Assembly (NCBI GenBank): GCA_016946835.1
Contig: JACVTC010000002.1
Location: 31,001 to 95,000 of the forward strand
Direction: 5' to 3'
DNA from: Neocallimastix lanati (nom. inval.)
Lineage: Eukaryota > Neocallimastigomycota > Neocallimastigomycetes > Neocallimastigales > Neocallimastigaceae
Length of the DNA: 64,000 nucleotides
The notes under the pieces are model-generated. The model searched no databases. It saw nothing but the letters and a program-made list of their open reading frames with translations, and was not told the DNA's origin. Below are positions 48,001 through 58,046 of this stretch, in pieces; positions within the stretch are counted from its first letter, which is position 1; each line of letters starts with the position of its first letter. The position numbers and the translations under genes are program-made.

Positions 48001-49300
48001 TGTCATCTCCTATTTTATTTGCTGTGTCAAGAAGTTTTTTAACCATTGTATTAGAGTCTAGATTATCATTATGTTCAAATTCATCCAGTAAACATGTGAA
48101 TTTATTATGAGAGAAGATTGCTTCACGTTTATCCCTACAAATTCGATTAGACCACTTAATTTGTTTATCCCGAGGTGGAGTAACAAAACCATCAGGAGAT
48201 ATTTTTTTACAAGAAAGAATAAGTGGTAAATGGTCAGAGATGTCATTAAAAGAGTAGCATACAGAAGCAATATTCAGATAATATCTTAATTTATCGTTCA
48301 CTACTATAAAATCAATACAAGAATTCTTTCCACCATTAGACCAAGTAAATTGATGACCAACCATATCCATAACAAACCATTGAGGGGAAATTCTAAGAAT
48401 AAGATCTTTGAGTTGTTGCTTAGTCATGTTGAAATCACCAACAATAGCCGAAGGGTTATTCTGATGGTTCTTGAGCCAGTTAGCAAAATCAGTTTCCGCT
48501 TTTTCTCTAGAGTCTTTGTGTTTTTTGCTAGGGATGTAAATGTTCCCTAAAGAACATCTGACACCCCAAAAAGAGAATATATTTACTGAGAGTATATATC
48601 TATATTCAAAATCATCATTAGTGAATTGGCAGGAGGAGTGCACACCTATATAAAGGCCCCTCATACCAGGGATTTTTTTGTCCGCACGTCTCAGTACTGT
48701 TCTATAATGATTAAGGAATGGATATGAGTTAGAAAAAGAGTTAAGGAATGAACTATTACCGACTTCTTGAAGACAAATACAAATAGGATTAAAGATTGAA
48801 TTAAAATTGGTAAGTCCGTCACGTTTTTCAGAATTCCAACCATTTATGTTCCAGCTAATACAGAGGTTGAAATATTGAGTATTCGAGAAAGGGTTAGCAT
48901 ACAGGAGGCTTTCAGAGATGGGGATTGAGGGTTCAGAATAATACCTGGTTCTATTATGATTAACATTGCTAAATGTGCGTATCCTTGAAGTAATCTTCCA
49001 TTTTATTCTTTTAACAGGTAAGTGCTTAGTAATCAAATAAATAACCTTCAAATAATCCGTATAATTATTATAGTTAACTCTTAGGATGAAGTAGTTTTCC
49101 ATATTAATATAGTGTTTTTTAACGATTCCATGAATAACTTCATTACAATTTGATATCTTTTTGCTTAAAAATTCCCATAGTCTACTTTCAGTCCAAGATT
49201 CAAGATCATGAATGAAAATTAAAACAAATTTATCATGGTCAGGACCATAATGTCGCAGACCTCTTCGTATAGTTGACATAATAAAATAAAAAACTTATCT
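45054..49300 (-). mobile_element. Non-LTR retrotransposon (LINE), apparently full ORF
   Basis: A 35-T run at 45054-45088 is the poly(A) tail of a minus-strand LINE. It is preceded in the element by AATAAAGTTTATTCCTAGTCT, a second A-rich stretch (45152-45176) and the ORF. The 5' end is not defined by a visible target duplication; I set it just upstream of the ATG. Neighbouring truncated tails at 43864 and 55793 belong to the same superfamily. Confidence 0.8.
45194..49279 (-). CDS. LINE ORF: endonuclease-reverse transcriptase
   Basis: 1361 codons without a stop. Residues ~1-125 form an N-terminal region of unknown function conserved in the fragment at 37617. Residues ~138-355 form an APE-type endonuclease (SWNINGWNS, LQEVGN, VGDFNM, ending ISDHLPLIL). 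Residues ~610-930 form a non-LTR reverse transcriptase (NNKAPGPDGIPTEFFKAF, YRGISLINV, EQFGFR, LDLKKAYDSV, RQGCSLSPILFNIF and catalytic FADDIVLL near 860). Near residue 1170 lies a cysteine-histidine knuckle (CPCCGESNSIPSFTHWILLC). The C-terminal tail carries VVKSVDVVTIRQ. There is no RNase H and no separate ORF1. It is intact, so possibly competent for retrotransposition. Confidence 0.93.
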   Translation of the reverse strand: MSTIRRGLRHYGPDHDKFVLIFIHDLESWTESRLWEFLSKKISNCNEVIHGIVKKHYINMENYFILRVNYNNYTDYLKVIYLITKHLPVKRIKWKITSRIRTFSNVNHNRTRYYSEPSIPISESLLYANPFSNTQYFNLCISWNINGWNSEKRDGLTNFNSIFNPICICLQEVGNSSFLNSFSNSYPFLNHYRTVLRRADKKIPGMRGLYIGVHSSCQFTNDDFEYRYILSVNIFSFWGVRCSLGNIYIPSKKHKDSREKAETDFANWLKNHQNNPSAIVGDFNMTKQQLKDLILRISPQWFVMDMVGHQFTWSNGGKNSCIDFIVVNDKLRYYLNIASVCYSFNDISDHLPLILSCKKISPDGFVTPPRDKQIKWSNRICRDKREAIFSHNKFTCLLDEFEHNDNLDSNTMVKKLLDTANKIGDDIQARVPTNLQGSTFHCPAYIKKLSHEKHLFYKRIKNFKLSNDLSNLQEFCDLSKEYRVLSDYIISIKRNIRNIRFKNLIHSIGECFLKNDAQRGWSGLKKISKPSYSPSQSPVYIKDKEGNVLVSQEDQLNRFAEHYEELASDTTGHSLNENYWKKILNNSSTPQESWDINQPISMSEIHSTVLSMKNNKAPGPDGIPTEFFKAFFNPESRTSSQDDSNQEVTYSDCAKCLLLLFNKIWDGDFPNEWNSASIVSIPKKGDLSDCNNYRGISLINVGLKILSKIVTKRISDYAFSNGIIRPEQFGFRNKEECISLFVSIREIYQRRKFKDKFTFLAFLDLKKAYDSVPIYNILTKLDNLGIRGKCLQFITNLYLTSKARANFNGKLSKEFPIHRGVRQGCSLSPILFNIFINDIFDKCKRYGVITEKKKCCGGLFADDIVLLAPTKSSLKNLLNIAHDWGIKNEMTFGINKWATLVVKPKNFIPSRHYENPTFRLGMNYIPSTNQYTYLGIPFNESLDLKPIIAKMNSKINYTVNSFFRFLTNRNVPFYFKTRILVSFVLSSVLYYAPLLGSNKKNTEKAQTAFNRGLYWSFGFKNKTSNTSIYNMSKELSIPPIASFCAKAMIRCFKKWKDSSCIISQLVKNIPTLSHYSWTKKARSLAVHKHNNKLPGEIRKFYWENIHYSSTPAIRSTKYKKFKFGFKKFIHRLSLKYSQFSLGFFWIGRIKCGFKFDVKTYVKSNLVSENCPTYCPCCGESNSIPSFTHWILLCPKFEEFRQHFIPFVDEIFINFSLIVHEKSLNIPDDKEEDFDDNINFYVLCLLFGGNAVFEILKIGSGERRRFINNIFHSPSNESSFLISYFVGLAEFLTNVMPIMIGDFYTMIDLYSVRPTVVKSVDVVTIRQRRNSDTDSNDNFHPHGVIFDEWEELEAISSSKLIT

Positions 49301-50951
49301 ATATTAATAAAAAGTAAATGTAATATAAAAATAAAAAATAAAATTAGTAAAAAATTAAAAAATTAAAAAAAAAAAATAAAAATTTATTGCTGTTGTCTTC
49401 TCTTTCGTGTATATTGTTTGCTAAAACTTGTTTGTTTTTCTTTCTTTTTGTGTTGACTAGTTTTTAATTAATGATTTTCAATTATAAATTCCTGTTTTAT
49501 GTAAAAATTTCTGTAAAATAATCATATATAATATAAAATTTAAATGTTAATGAAATAATAGTTGTGAAAAAACTATAAAAAGATTCCCATCCGTTAAATA
49601 ATGTCTTAAACACAAGCTTTGGAGTGAATCAATCTCCTACATTTCCATTTTACAATAGCTACATGAAAGTATAAATAATACTATAGAAAAATACATATAC
49701 AAAATAATGCTAAAGTAAAAAATACAATAGATTCATTACAATGATAATATGTAGAAACTACATGATATTATTAATTATACAACTCCAATGTTACTACATA
49801 TCCAGTTTAAAACAATATAAAACATCAGGTTCACTTTCTACAGTCTTCCAGTATTCCAGTTTTCACTCTTCGTACTAGAAGCCACTTTAGAAAGGATAAC
49901 CATATATTATCATCAGAATCACAGAAAGCTGTAATTAGTACACCTGATATAGGTTAATCCTTTTCCATCAACCCTCCATGGACCTGGAAAAACAGTCCAC
50001 TTCATTGGGGACTTTTTATTTTTATTTTTAATTTTAAATGTACTTTTTCACCTACATGTATTTTTTAATAAAAAATTAATAAAGTTATGGAAGTGTATTC
50101 TCTTCCCTGTCTAAAAAAAAAAAAAAAAAAAAAAATTTATGACCAAATGAAATACAAAAAAAAAAAAAAAAAAAAATTATTTGAAAATATAAATTAAAAA
50201 AATTTTTTTTTTTTTTCATAGCCGCAATTATTGAAAACTTTAATTTTTTTGAATATTTATTTTTTTTTTTTTTATTTCACATTACTATTTTAAATATTAT
50301 TAAGATCAAATTGGTCAAATTAATTTTTATTTATTTTATCAGTTCTGTGTTTTTTTTTTTATTTTTTATTTTATTTATGATTTTTTTTTTTTAATAAAAA
50401 TAAAAAATTATTCATGTAATTAAAAAATGAATAAATAAATATAAAGATTAAAGTGTTACAAATAAATTCAGAAAAAAATATTAAAAATTAATTCATTTTT
50501 TACATTTGATAAATATTTTTTTTTTTTAAAATATAATAGTATATAAAACATTTATATAGAATTTTTATTTATTTATATTTTTTTTTATTTATTTATTTAA
50601 TATTCATATATAAAATTACTTCTATTAATTGTGATAAATATTATGAAAAGTTAATAAGTCATGATAGTAAAATGTATCATTATTATTAATCAATAATTTT
50701 TTGAATATTTTCCTTTTTTTTTTTTTTTTTTGTTTTTGTATAATTATGATAAATTAATTATTATTTATAATAAATATTAAAAAATATTATTATAATTTTA
50801 ATTTATAAATATTTATTTATATATAAATATTTTTTATATATTATTATAATTTTAATTAATAAATATTTATTTATATATATATAATAAAATAAAAAAAAAA
50901 AAAAAGGAAAAATATTTATAAAATTAAAATGAAAATAAGGATGATTTAAAT
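49301..50951. other. Intergenic DNA with a plus-strand retroposed tail
   Basis: 49600-50112 is less A/T-rich and ends AATAAAGTTATGG...CTTCCCTGTCT followed by a 23-A run at 50113-50135. This resembles the LINE 3' end (AATAAAG...AGTCT-An), so it may be a 3'-UTR-only insertion on plus. The rest is A/T homopolymer-rich with no gene. Confidence 0.4.
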
Positions 50952-52459
50952 TTATTTTGGACCGACACTTTTAACGACATTGTTGTAAACGTTCTTAACA
51001 TTATCAGCAGTGTATTTGTAAGGAACAGAGGAAAGACCATTAGTCTTTGTAATAGAATTGGTATTAGCAGTGGTACCGAAATCATTGTTACGTTGAACAA
51101 CAGATCCTTCTTGTTTAGAATCAAGATTAGTGGAAATTGGTCTTTTAGCATTACGGAAAACGTTGCCTTCTACTAAAGCTTTAGCTCCCATACGAATATT
51201 AACTGAAGAAGTATCTATATTTTCATAAACATTATTGAAGATGTGACCAGTACCGAAACGAAGAGATGGAAGACGAGAACCGATATTCTTGAAGTAATTA
51301 TGGTGGTAGGTAATATGTAATTTACCAGTATCTTCACTAGCATTACTATCACTGTGACCAATTAAGGAAGCCTTGTAGTGATCGTGAACGTAATTCCAAG
51401 AAATTGTGATGTAGTCACAAGCATGAGTGAAATCGATTAAACCATCATAATAATCCTTACCATGGTTTCTATCACTGAAGAATTCACAATGATCAACCCA
51501 AATGTTTGTAGATTTTTGAGCATTAATACAATCCTTATTGGAACCTAAACAGTAACTGAATTTAAGATTTTGAATAATGACATTTTTAGCGTTTTTAATC
51601 TTGAGACCAGCACCAGTAATACCTGAATTCTTATTGGCACCAATAAGAGAAGTGTTTGAGTTGACGGTGACATCAGAACTTAACTTAATAACACCGTTAA
51701 CCTTAATGATTTTAGCATTAGTTCCCTTAAGAGCAGCTTCTAATTGAGATTGATTAGAAACAGTCGTAGTCTTACCACCACTACCACCTTTAGTACCACC
51801 ATTCATTGAAGCATAACCGATAACACCAGAGGAACTAACAGCATTAGAAGAAGCGTATTGAACGTTTTGGGAAGCGGCGTTATTTGAGGTAGAGGTATTT
51901 GAAGCAGAGTTGTTAGAAGAAGAGGAGGACTTGTTTGAAGCAGAGTTGTTAGAAGAAGAAGAGGATTTGTTTGAGGAAGAGTTGTTAGAAGAAGAAGAGG
52001 ATTTGTTTGAGGAAGAGTTACTACTACTAGCATTACCAGATGGAACGCATTGAGAGTACCATTGATTATAAGTTTTACAAGTGTATCCGGAAGGACAACA
52101 AGTTACACCCTTCCAGCTATTACTATTTTATTGAAATATTTAAAAAAAAAATTATAGATATAAAATATAATAATAATAATAATAAATATGATAAAAATAT
52201 AAATATTAATAATTTTAATAAATAGGAAAATAATATTAATAATTTAATGAAACAGGATAATATATTTATATTTTTTAATTAAAAAAAAATTTTTTTTTAT
52301 TTTTAAAATTACTAAAATATTATATTAAATAGATAAATAAATAAATATTTTTTTTTTTATTTTTTACCCTCCACATTGGCCATAAGGAAAAGAGCAAGAA
52401 GCAGCAAATACAGCAGCAATATTAATTAAAGTAGTAGATAAAATAATAAATGATTTCAT
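50952..52459 (-). CDS. Secreted CBM1-pectate lyase PL1, diverged copy 6 (two exons)
   Basis: Predicted 420 residues. Exon 1 is 52459-52368, intron 52367-52123 (245 nt), exon 2 52122-50952, together 421 codons. The intron splits the same CBM1 Gly codon as in the array copies. The signal peptide MKSFIILSTTLINIAAVFAA is followed by a CBM1 with CSFPYGQCGG, NSWKGVTCCPSGYTCK and NQWYSQCVP. The linker is Ser-rich (repeats of SNKSSSSSNNS) instead of the NSNVN type. The PL1 domain keeps WVDHCEF, DGLIDFTHACDYI and RLPSLRFG. The first exon-2 ATG (51806) is internal, so an ORF caller alone would miss the CBM1. It is probably the ancestral-type relative from which the array diverged. Confidence 0.92.
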
Positions 52460-53848
52460 TTTTTTTTACAGAAACTCTATTTTTTAATTATATACAATAA
52501 TTTTATAAATAAAAATAAAAATTTACAAGAATAAAATATTATATAAGAAAAAATAATGATGAAAAAAAAAAAAAAAAAAAAAAAAGAAAAATTTTATGAT
52601 ATTTATAATTAAATTTTAAATTTTTGTTTCCTTTATTTTTTTTTATTTTGTTATTTATTATTATTTATCATTCAATATAATTCATTGTATGAATAAAATA
52701 ATAACAAATAATCTTAAAAAATATATATATATAATATATAATATATTAATGAAAAAATAATATATATATATATATTAAATATTAATGAAAAATTAACATT
52801 AAATTCATTAAAAAAAAATAAGCATCATCATCATAATAAATCAATAAATAATTCAGTGTAACCATATTTATTATTATTAAGAGATATTTTTAATATTAAT
52901 ATATTAAGTAAAATGCGGAATATTTATAATAATTATAAATAAACTTTATTTTAATTTAAATATAATTTTTTTTAAAAAAAAAAAACTATATATATTAAAT
53001 TATATTGAAATTTCCGTATAAATAAAAAAAAAAAAAAAAAAAAAGAAACACTTCATTTAAATTAATTAATTTTAAATTAATTAATACTCAAAAAGTTTTT
53101 AATATAACCGAAATAAACAATGTATATATAAATAAAAATATTAAATAATAATTATTGCTATTAATTAATTTATATGTATATATAAAAAAAAGAGGATATA
53201 AATATATGATTTAATGTATTAAAATTAATATTAATTTGTTTAATTTTTTATAATTCATATTATATTAATCATAATAATTTCTATAATTTATATTAAAATT
53301 TCAAAAAAAATATATATATATATTTAAAATATATTAATTATAATGTATATTAACACTGTGTAACATTTCTATTTAAAGATAAGCAAATAACTATTATTTC
53401 AATCATTATATAATACTAAAAAAAAAAAGAATTTATAAATCATTATATAATATTAAAAAAAAAATGTATTTTTAAATCATTAATAAATTTAAGTAAATAT
53501 TAATTTAAAATATATATTTTAAAGTTTAATATATTTTCCTGTGTTTCTCTATTTTCAATTATAAATAAAGTTTTGTGTCATGAAATTAACAATGATTTTA
53601 ATATAATATTATAATTCTTGGTTTAATTATTAAAAATTTACGGTTTTCTTTTATTTTTGTTTTAAAAGAAAAATTAAATAACAATAATAAAAATTTTTTT
53701 TTAATTTTTTATAAAAAAAATAATATTATATCATTGGGGGATATTATATAATTAAATAATTGTTAAATAATAATAATAAAAAATTAATAAAATTAAATAA
53801 TAAAATTAAATAATAATAAAAAATTAAAAGAAAAATATTGGGGGATAT

Positions 53849-53899
<51 letters not shown>

Positions 53900-53985
53900 T
53901 AAATAAAAAATGAAACTTTACAAAAAATAAATTAGTTATAATTTCTTATATTAAACTTATTATAAAAACAGTAATTATAATAGAT
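52460..53985. other. Upstream and intergenic A/T-rich DNA
   Basis: No gene seen. ATTGGGGGATATTATATAATTAAATAA (53733) partly recurs at 53840 (ATTGGGGGATATTATATAATAA), with an AAT microsatellite at 53858-53897. The conserved upstream block of the array copies is not present here. Confidence 0.4.
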
Positions 53986-55195
53986 TATAATAAAATAATT
54001 AAATAATAAATAATAAATAAATAAATAAATAAATAATTGAATAATAAATAATAAATAATAAATAAATAAATAATTGAATAATAAATAATAAATAATAAAT
54101 AACAAATAATAAATAATAAATAATAAAAAGAGTATTTATTAATAAATAATAAATAATAAATAATAATAAAAAGAGTATTTATTAATAAATAATAAATAAT
54201 AAATAATAAAAACAATAATTATAATAGATTATAATAAATAATAAATAATTAAATAATAAATAATAAACAAATAAATAATTGAATAATAAATAATAAATAA
54301 TAAATAATAAAAAGAGTATTTATTAATAAATAATAAATAATAAATAATAATAAAAAGAGTATTTATTAATAAATAATAAATAATAAATAATAAATAATAA
54401 ATAATAAATAATAAATAATAAATAATAAATAATAAATAATAAATAATAAATAATAAATAATAATAAAAAGAGTATTTATTAATAAATAATAAATAATAAA
54501 TAATAAATAATAAATAATAATAAAAAGAGTATTTATTAATAAATAATAAATAATAAATAATAAATAATAAATAATAATAAAAAGAGTATTTATTAATAAA
54601 TAATAAATAATAAATAATAAATAGATAATAAATAAATAATAAATAAATAATAAATAATAAATAAATAATAAATAATAAATAATAAATAATAGATAATAAA
54701 TAATAAATAATAAATAATAAATAATAAATAATAAATAATAAATAATAAATAGATAATAATAAATAATAATAAATAATAATAAAAAGAGTATTTATTAATA
54801 AATAATAAATAATAAATAATAAATAATAAATAATAAATAATAAATAATAAATAATAAATAGATAATAATAAATAATAAATAATAAATAATAAATAATAAT
54901 AAAAAGAGTATTTATTAATAAATAATAAATAATAAATAATAAATAATAAATAATAAATAATAAATAATAATAAAAAGAGTATTTATTAATAAATAATAAA
55001 TAATAAATAATAAATAATAATAAAAAGAGTATTTATTAATAAATAATAAATAATAAATAATAAATAATAATAAAAAGAGTATTTATTAATAAATAATAAA
55101 TAATAAATAGATAATAAATAAATAATAAATAAATAATAAATAATAAATAAATAATAAATAATAAATAATAAATAATAAATAATAAATAATATTTT
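53986..55195. repeat. Higher-order A/T minisatellite array
   Basis: About a dozen copies of an anchor word AAAAAGAGTATTTATTAATA (for example at 54125, 54305, 54465, 54780, 54900, 54970, 55020, 55070) are separated by variable numbers of AATAAAT units. No protein-coding potential. Confidence 0.9.
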
Positions 55196-55413
55196 AATAT
55201 TTCTTAACTATAAAATATTAATATGAATATTTTAACTTTTAATAAAATATTAATACTAATATTTTAATATTTTATTGATTTTTATATTAATAATATATAA
55301 GAATATTAAAATAGTAATACTAATATTTTAATATTTTATTGATTTTTATATTAATAATATATAAGAATATTAAAATATGAGTATTAAAACAATAATAAAA
55401 TAGTAATAATAAA

Positions 55414-55448
<35 letters not shown>

Positions 55449-55669
55449 TAGTAAAAATAATAATAATAAAATAGTAATAATAATAATAATAATGATTTTT
55501 TTTTTTTAATAAAATATTAATACTAATATTTTAATATTTTATTGATTTTTATATTAATAATATATAAGAATATTAAAATAGGAGTATTAAAACAATAATA
55601 AAATAGAGTAGTAATAATAAAATATTAATAATAATAATAATAATAATAGTAAATAATAATAATAATAAA

Positions 55670-55713
<44 letters not shown>

Positions 55714-55792
55714 TAGTAAAAATAATAATAATAAAATAGTAATAATAATAATAAATATAATAATAATAATAAATAATAATAATAATATTATT
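55196..55792. repeat. Tandem ~60-bp repeats and AAT microsatellites
   Basis: Three copies of a segment containing TAATATTTTATTGATTTTTA and ATTAATAATATATAAGAATA (starting near 55262, 55322, 55527) are followed by AATAAT arrays with occasional AGT. Confidence 0.85.
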
Positions 55793-56290
55793 TTTTTTTT
55801 TTTTTTAACAGCAGCAAACTTGTTTCATCTTTATTAATTAAATATATGATAAAATACATATAATAAAAAGAAAAAGAAGATAAAAACTAAACAAAAAAAA
55901 AAAAAAAAAAAAAAAATAAAATAAAATAATGGTATAATATATTCTAATTTCATTTAATTAATATCTGTGAGACTTCACAAGGGCATTATTATACTGAAGT
56001 ATAATAATTAATTTTGACTTCACGATGTTAATCATAATTTTAAGATACAAAATTATGATCTTCATTGGTTGTGCTAGCCCTGCTGGTCTGTCTTAACTGT
56101 TTTTTCAGCATTGACGCTCTTGATAGTAGTAGTACGATTCGATTTGAACCTATTGAACAAAGATCATTGCTGGCCAATTAGCAATAGGTATAATCGATTG
56201 AAGAAGAACCGCAGTAACCACCAAGAATGGAGTATTAGAATAAGCACCTAATTTCATCTGGCACTTAAATAGATCCTTTCACTCCCTTGT
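55793..56290 (-). pseudogene. LINE 3'-end fragment
   Basis: On minus, a frame near 56060-56240 reads FLVVTAVLLQSIIPIANW then, after a frame break, NRFKSNRTTTIKSVNAEKTV. This aligns with VGLAEFLTNVMPIMIGDF and SVRPTVVKSVDVVTI of the intact LINE. The T run at 55793-55806 fits its poly(A) tail. Heavily truncated and decayed. Confidence 0.55.
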
Positions 56291-56774
56291 ACTGTTATTA
56301 ATACTTCTGCACTTTTTTACACACACTTAGAATCAACATACACATTATTTTCAATACTATTACTAACATTACTAATAATACTATTACTAATATTATTATA
56401 ACTATTATTACTATTACTACTATTACTATTACTACTATTACTATTGCTATTATCATTATTACTATTAACAATATCATTTGTTAGGTTGCCACGGTTAAAA
56501 GCATTATATAAAAATAAAATTTTATCATCAACTTTACTACGAATATGATTGAAATAATGATGATAATAATAAAATTATTATTAGTATTAATATCAAAAAT
56601 AAAATAAAAAATATAAAACAATTTTTATTTTTATTATTATTTATTATTTAATATTAAACTATTTCCATTCTCATATTAACTTTTAACTTTACCTGAAAAA
56701 TATTTTTTTTTTTTTTTTTACAATTATTAAGAATTAATAATAATTGTAAAAAAAAAAAAAAAAAGAAAAAAAAA
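56291..56774. repeat. ACT/ATT trinucleotide-rich DNA
   Basis: 56340-56475 is a degenerate array of ACTATT/ACTAAT units. The remainder is A/T-rich with no gene. Confidence 0.7.
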
Positions 56775-57100
56775 TTAATTCTTAAATTCTATTTAATTTA
56801 AATAAAAATATTTGAAATCTAATAGTTCCCTCCCCTCCCTTAAAACTAAATATTTAATATTATTACACCATTAATAGTTGCATTCAGTAAACGATTCTTT
56901 TGCTAAGCATCTGTTTAAGAGTCAGATGAAACTCTTAATCTATATGCAAAATATTACACCAGAAAAAAAAATTATTCTAAATAATATTCAATTTATCCTA
57001 CCATTTTACTTTTTTAATATTGTAAAATTTTATAAATATAAATAAATCTTATTTGATATTCATTTTTAGTATTTATAGTGATATATTAACTATTGTATTG

Positions 57101-57142
<42 letters not shown>

Positions 57143-57144
57143 TA

Positions 57145-57176
<32 letters not shown>

Positions 57177-57204
57177 TAATTTTTTATAGGATAAGGTATG
57201 AAAT
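56775..57204 (+). repeat. Left arm of a large imperfect palindrome
   Basis: About 430 bp, inverted relative to 57514-57702 joined to 62941-63190. Shared landmarks include TCCCTCCCCTCCCTTAAAAC (56828), CAAAATATTACACCAG (56947), AATTTATCCTACCATTTTAC (56988) and ATAGGATAAGGTATGAA (57186). A nested hairpin of TTTAAGAGTC/ACTCTTAA lies near 56913-56937. Confidence 0.85.
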
Positions 57205-57513
57205 ATAAATTGTTTTATATTTTTTATTTTTGATATTAATACTAAGTGATTTATTATTAAAAATAATAATTTATATTAATCATTTTATAATTAAATTTTT
57301 TTAAAAAAAAAAAAAAAATAGGAATAAAAATAAAAATAAAAATAAAAATAAAAGCAAAGAGTTTAAAAAAAAGTATAATGCATTTTACAAAATAAAAAAT
57401 ATATAAAATATACATATATGTGTAAATATAAAGAATGAATTTATCAAAAGAATTTTTTATTGAAGAAGAGTTAATTAAAATGTTTAAAGATTGGTTTACA
57501 AAGTTATAAATAT
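57205..57513. other. Spacer (loop) of the palindrome
   Basis: 309 bp unique A/T-rich DNA. It holds a 24-codon open frame at 57434-57508 (MNLSKEFFIEEELIKMFKDW) that is too short to support. Confidence 0.4.
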
Positions 57514-57702
57514 ATTCATACCTTATCCTATAAAATATTAAAAAATATATATAATTTATTTATCAATTTTTTTTTTTTTTTTTTTTTCAATACAATGATT
57601 AATATATCATTATAAATATTAAAATTGAATATCAAATAAGATTTATTTATATTTATAAAATTTTTTTACAATAATAAAATAGTAAAATGTTAGGATAAAT
57701 TG
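57514..57702 (-). repeat. Right palindrome arm, inner part
   Basis: Reverse complement of about 57010-57204 with homopolymer differences (CATACCTTATCCTATA at 57518; TTAGGATAAATTG at 57690). The copia element interrupts it at 57702, and the arm resumes at 62941. Confidence 0.85.
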
Positions 57703-57944
57703 TGTTAAAGTTCAACATAATATTTAAACTTTTGTACATTAAAGTATTATAAATATTTATAATATTTGATTAAGTAATAATTTGTATGTAAAATATAAAA
57801 AGAAAATTTTTTTATGAAATTAATATTTGAGTCTTTTTAAATACTTTTTTAAATCATATAAATTAATAAATAATAAATTAAATTTAATTAAATAATAATA
57901 CATTTTGTTGTGTACACATCATATCTTATATTGACTCCTTAACA
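57703..57944 (+). repeat. 5' LTR of copia element 2
   Basis: 242 bp, TGTTAAAG...CCTTAACA. It should contain the promoter of the element; no further motif can be assigned with confidence. Confidence 0.95.
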
Positions 57945-57959
57945 GATTAAGAGTCTCAT
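57945..57959 (+). promoter_or_regulatory. Primer-binding site of copia element 2
   Basis: GATTAAGAGTCTCAT abuts the LTR with no gap. It matches the complement of the tRNA-Lys(CUU) anticodon stem-loop and is the same in element 1 except for the last base. Confidence 0.7.
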
Positions 57960-58046
57960 ATATCAAGAGACCTATTATTAATTTTAATTTTTAAAACATT
58001 TTAATGATTTTAATGACTTTATAATATAATTAATTATTTTATATTA

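Noticed and set aside
45669-48550. Several 60-80 codon frames on both strands inside the LINE
   Set aside because: All are shadows of the 1361-codon LINE ORF.
53985-54215. 76-codon Leu/Ile/Tyr frame
   Set aside because: Low-complexity translation of the A/T minisatellite.
53986-55195. Regularly spaced repeats suggesting a CRISPR-like array
   Set aside because: Spacers are the same AATAAAT units with no unique content, no cas genes are present and the context is eukaryotic.
57434-57508. 24-codon frame in the palindrome loop
   Set aside because: Too short, no homologue recognisable, no sign of selection.
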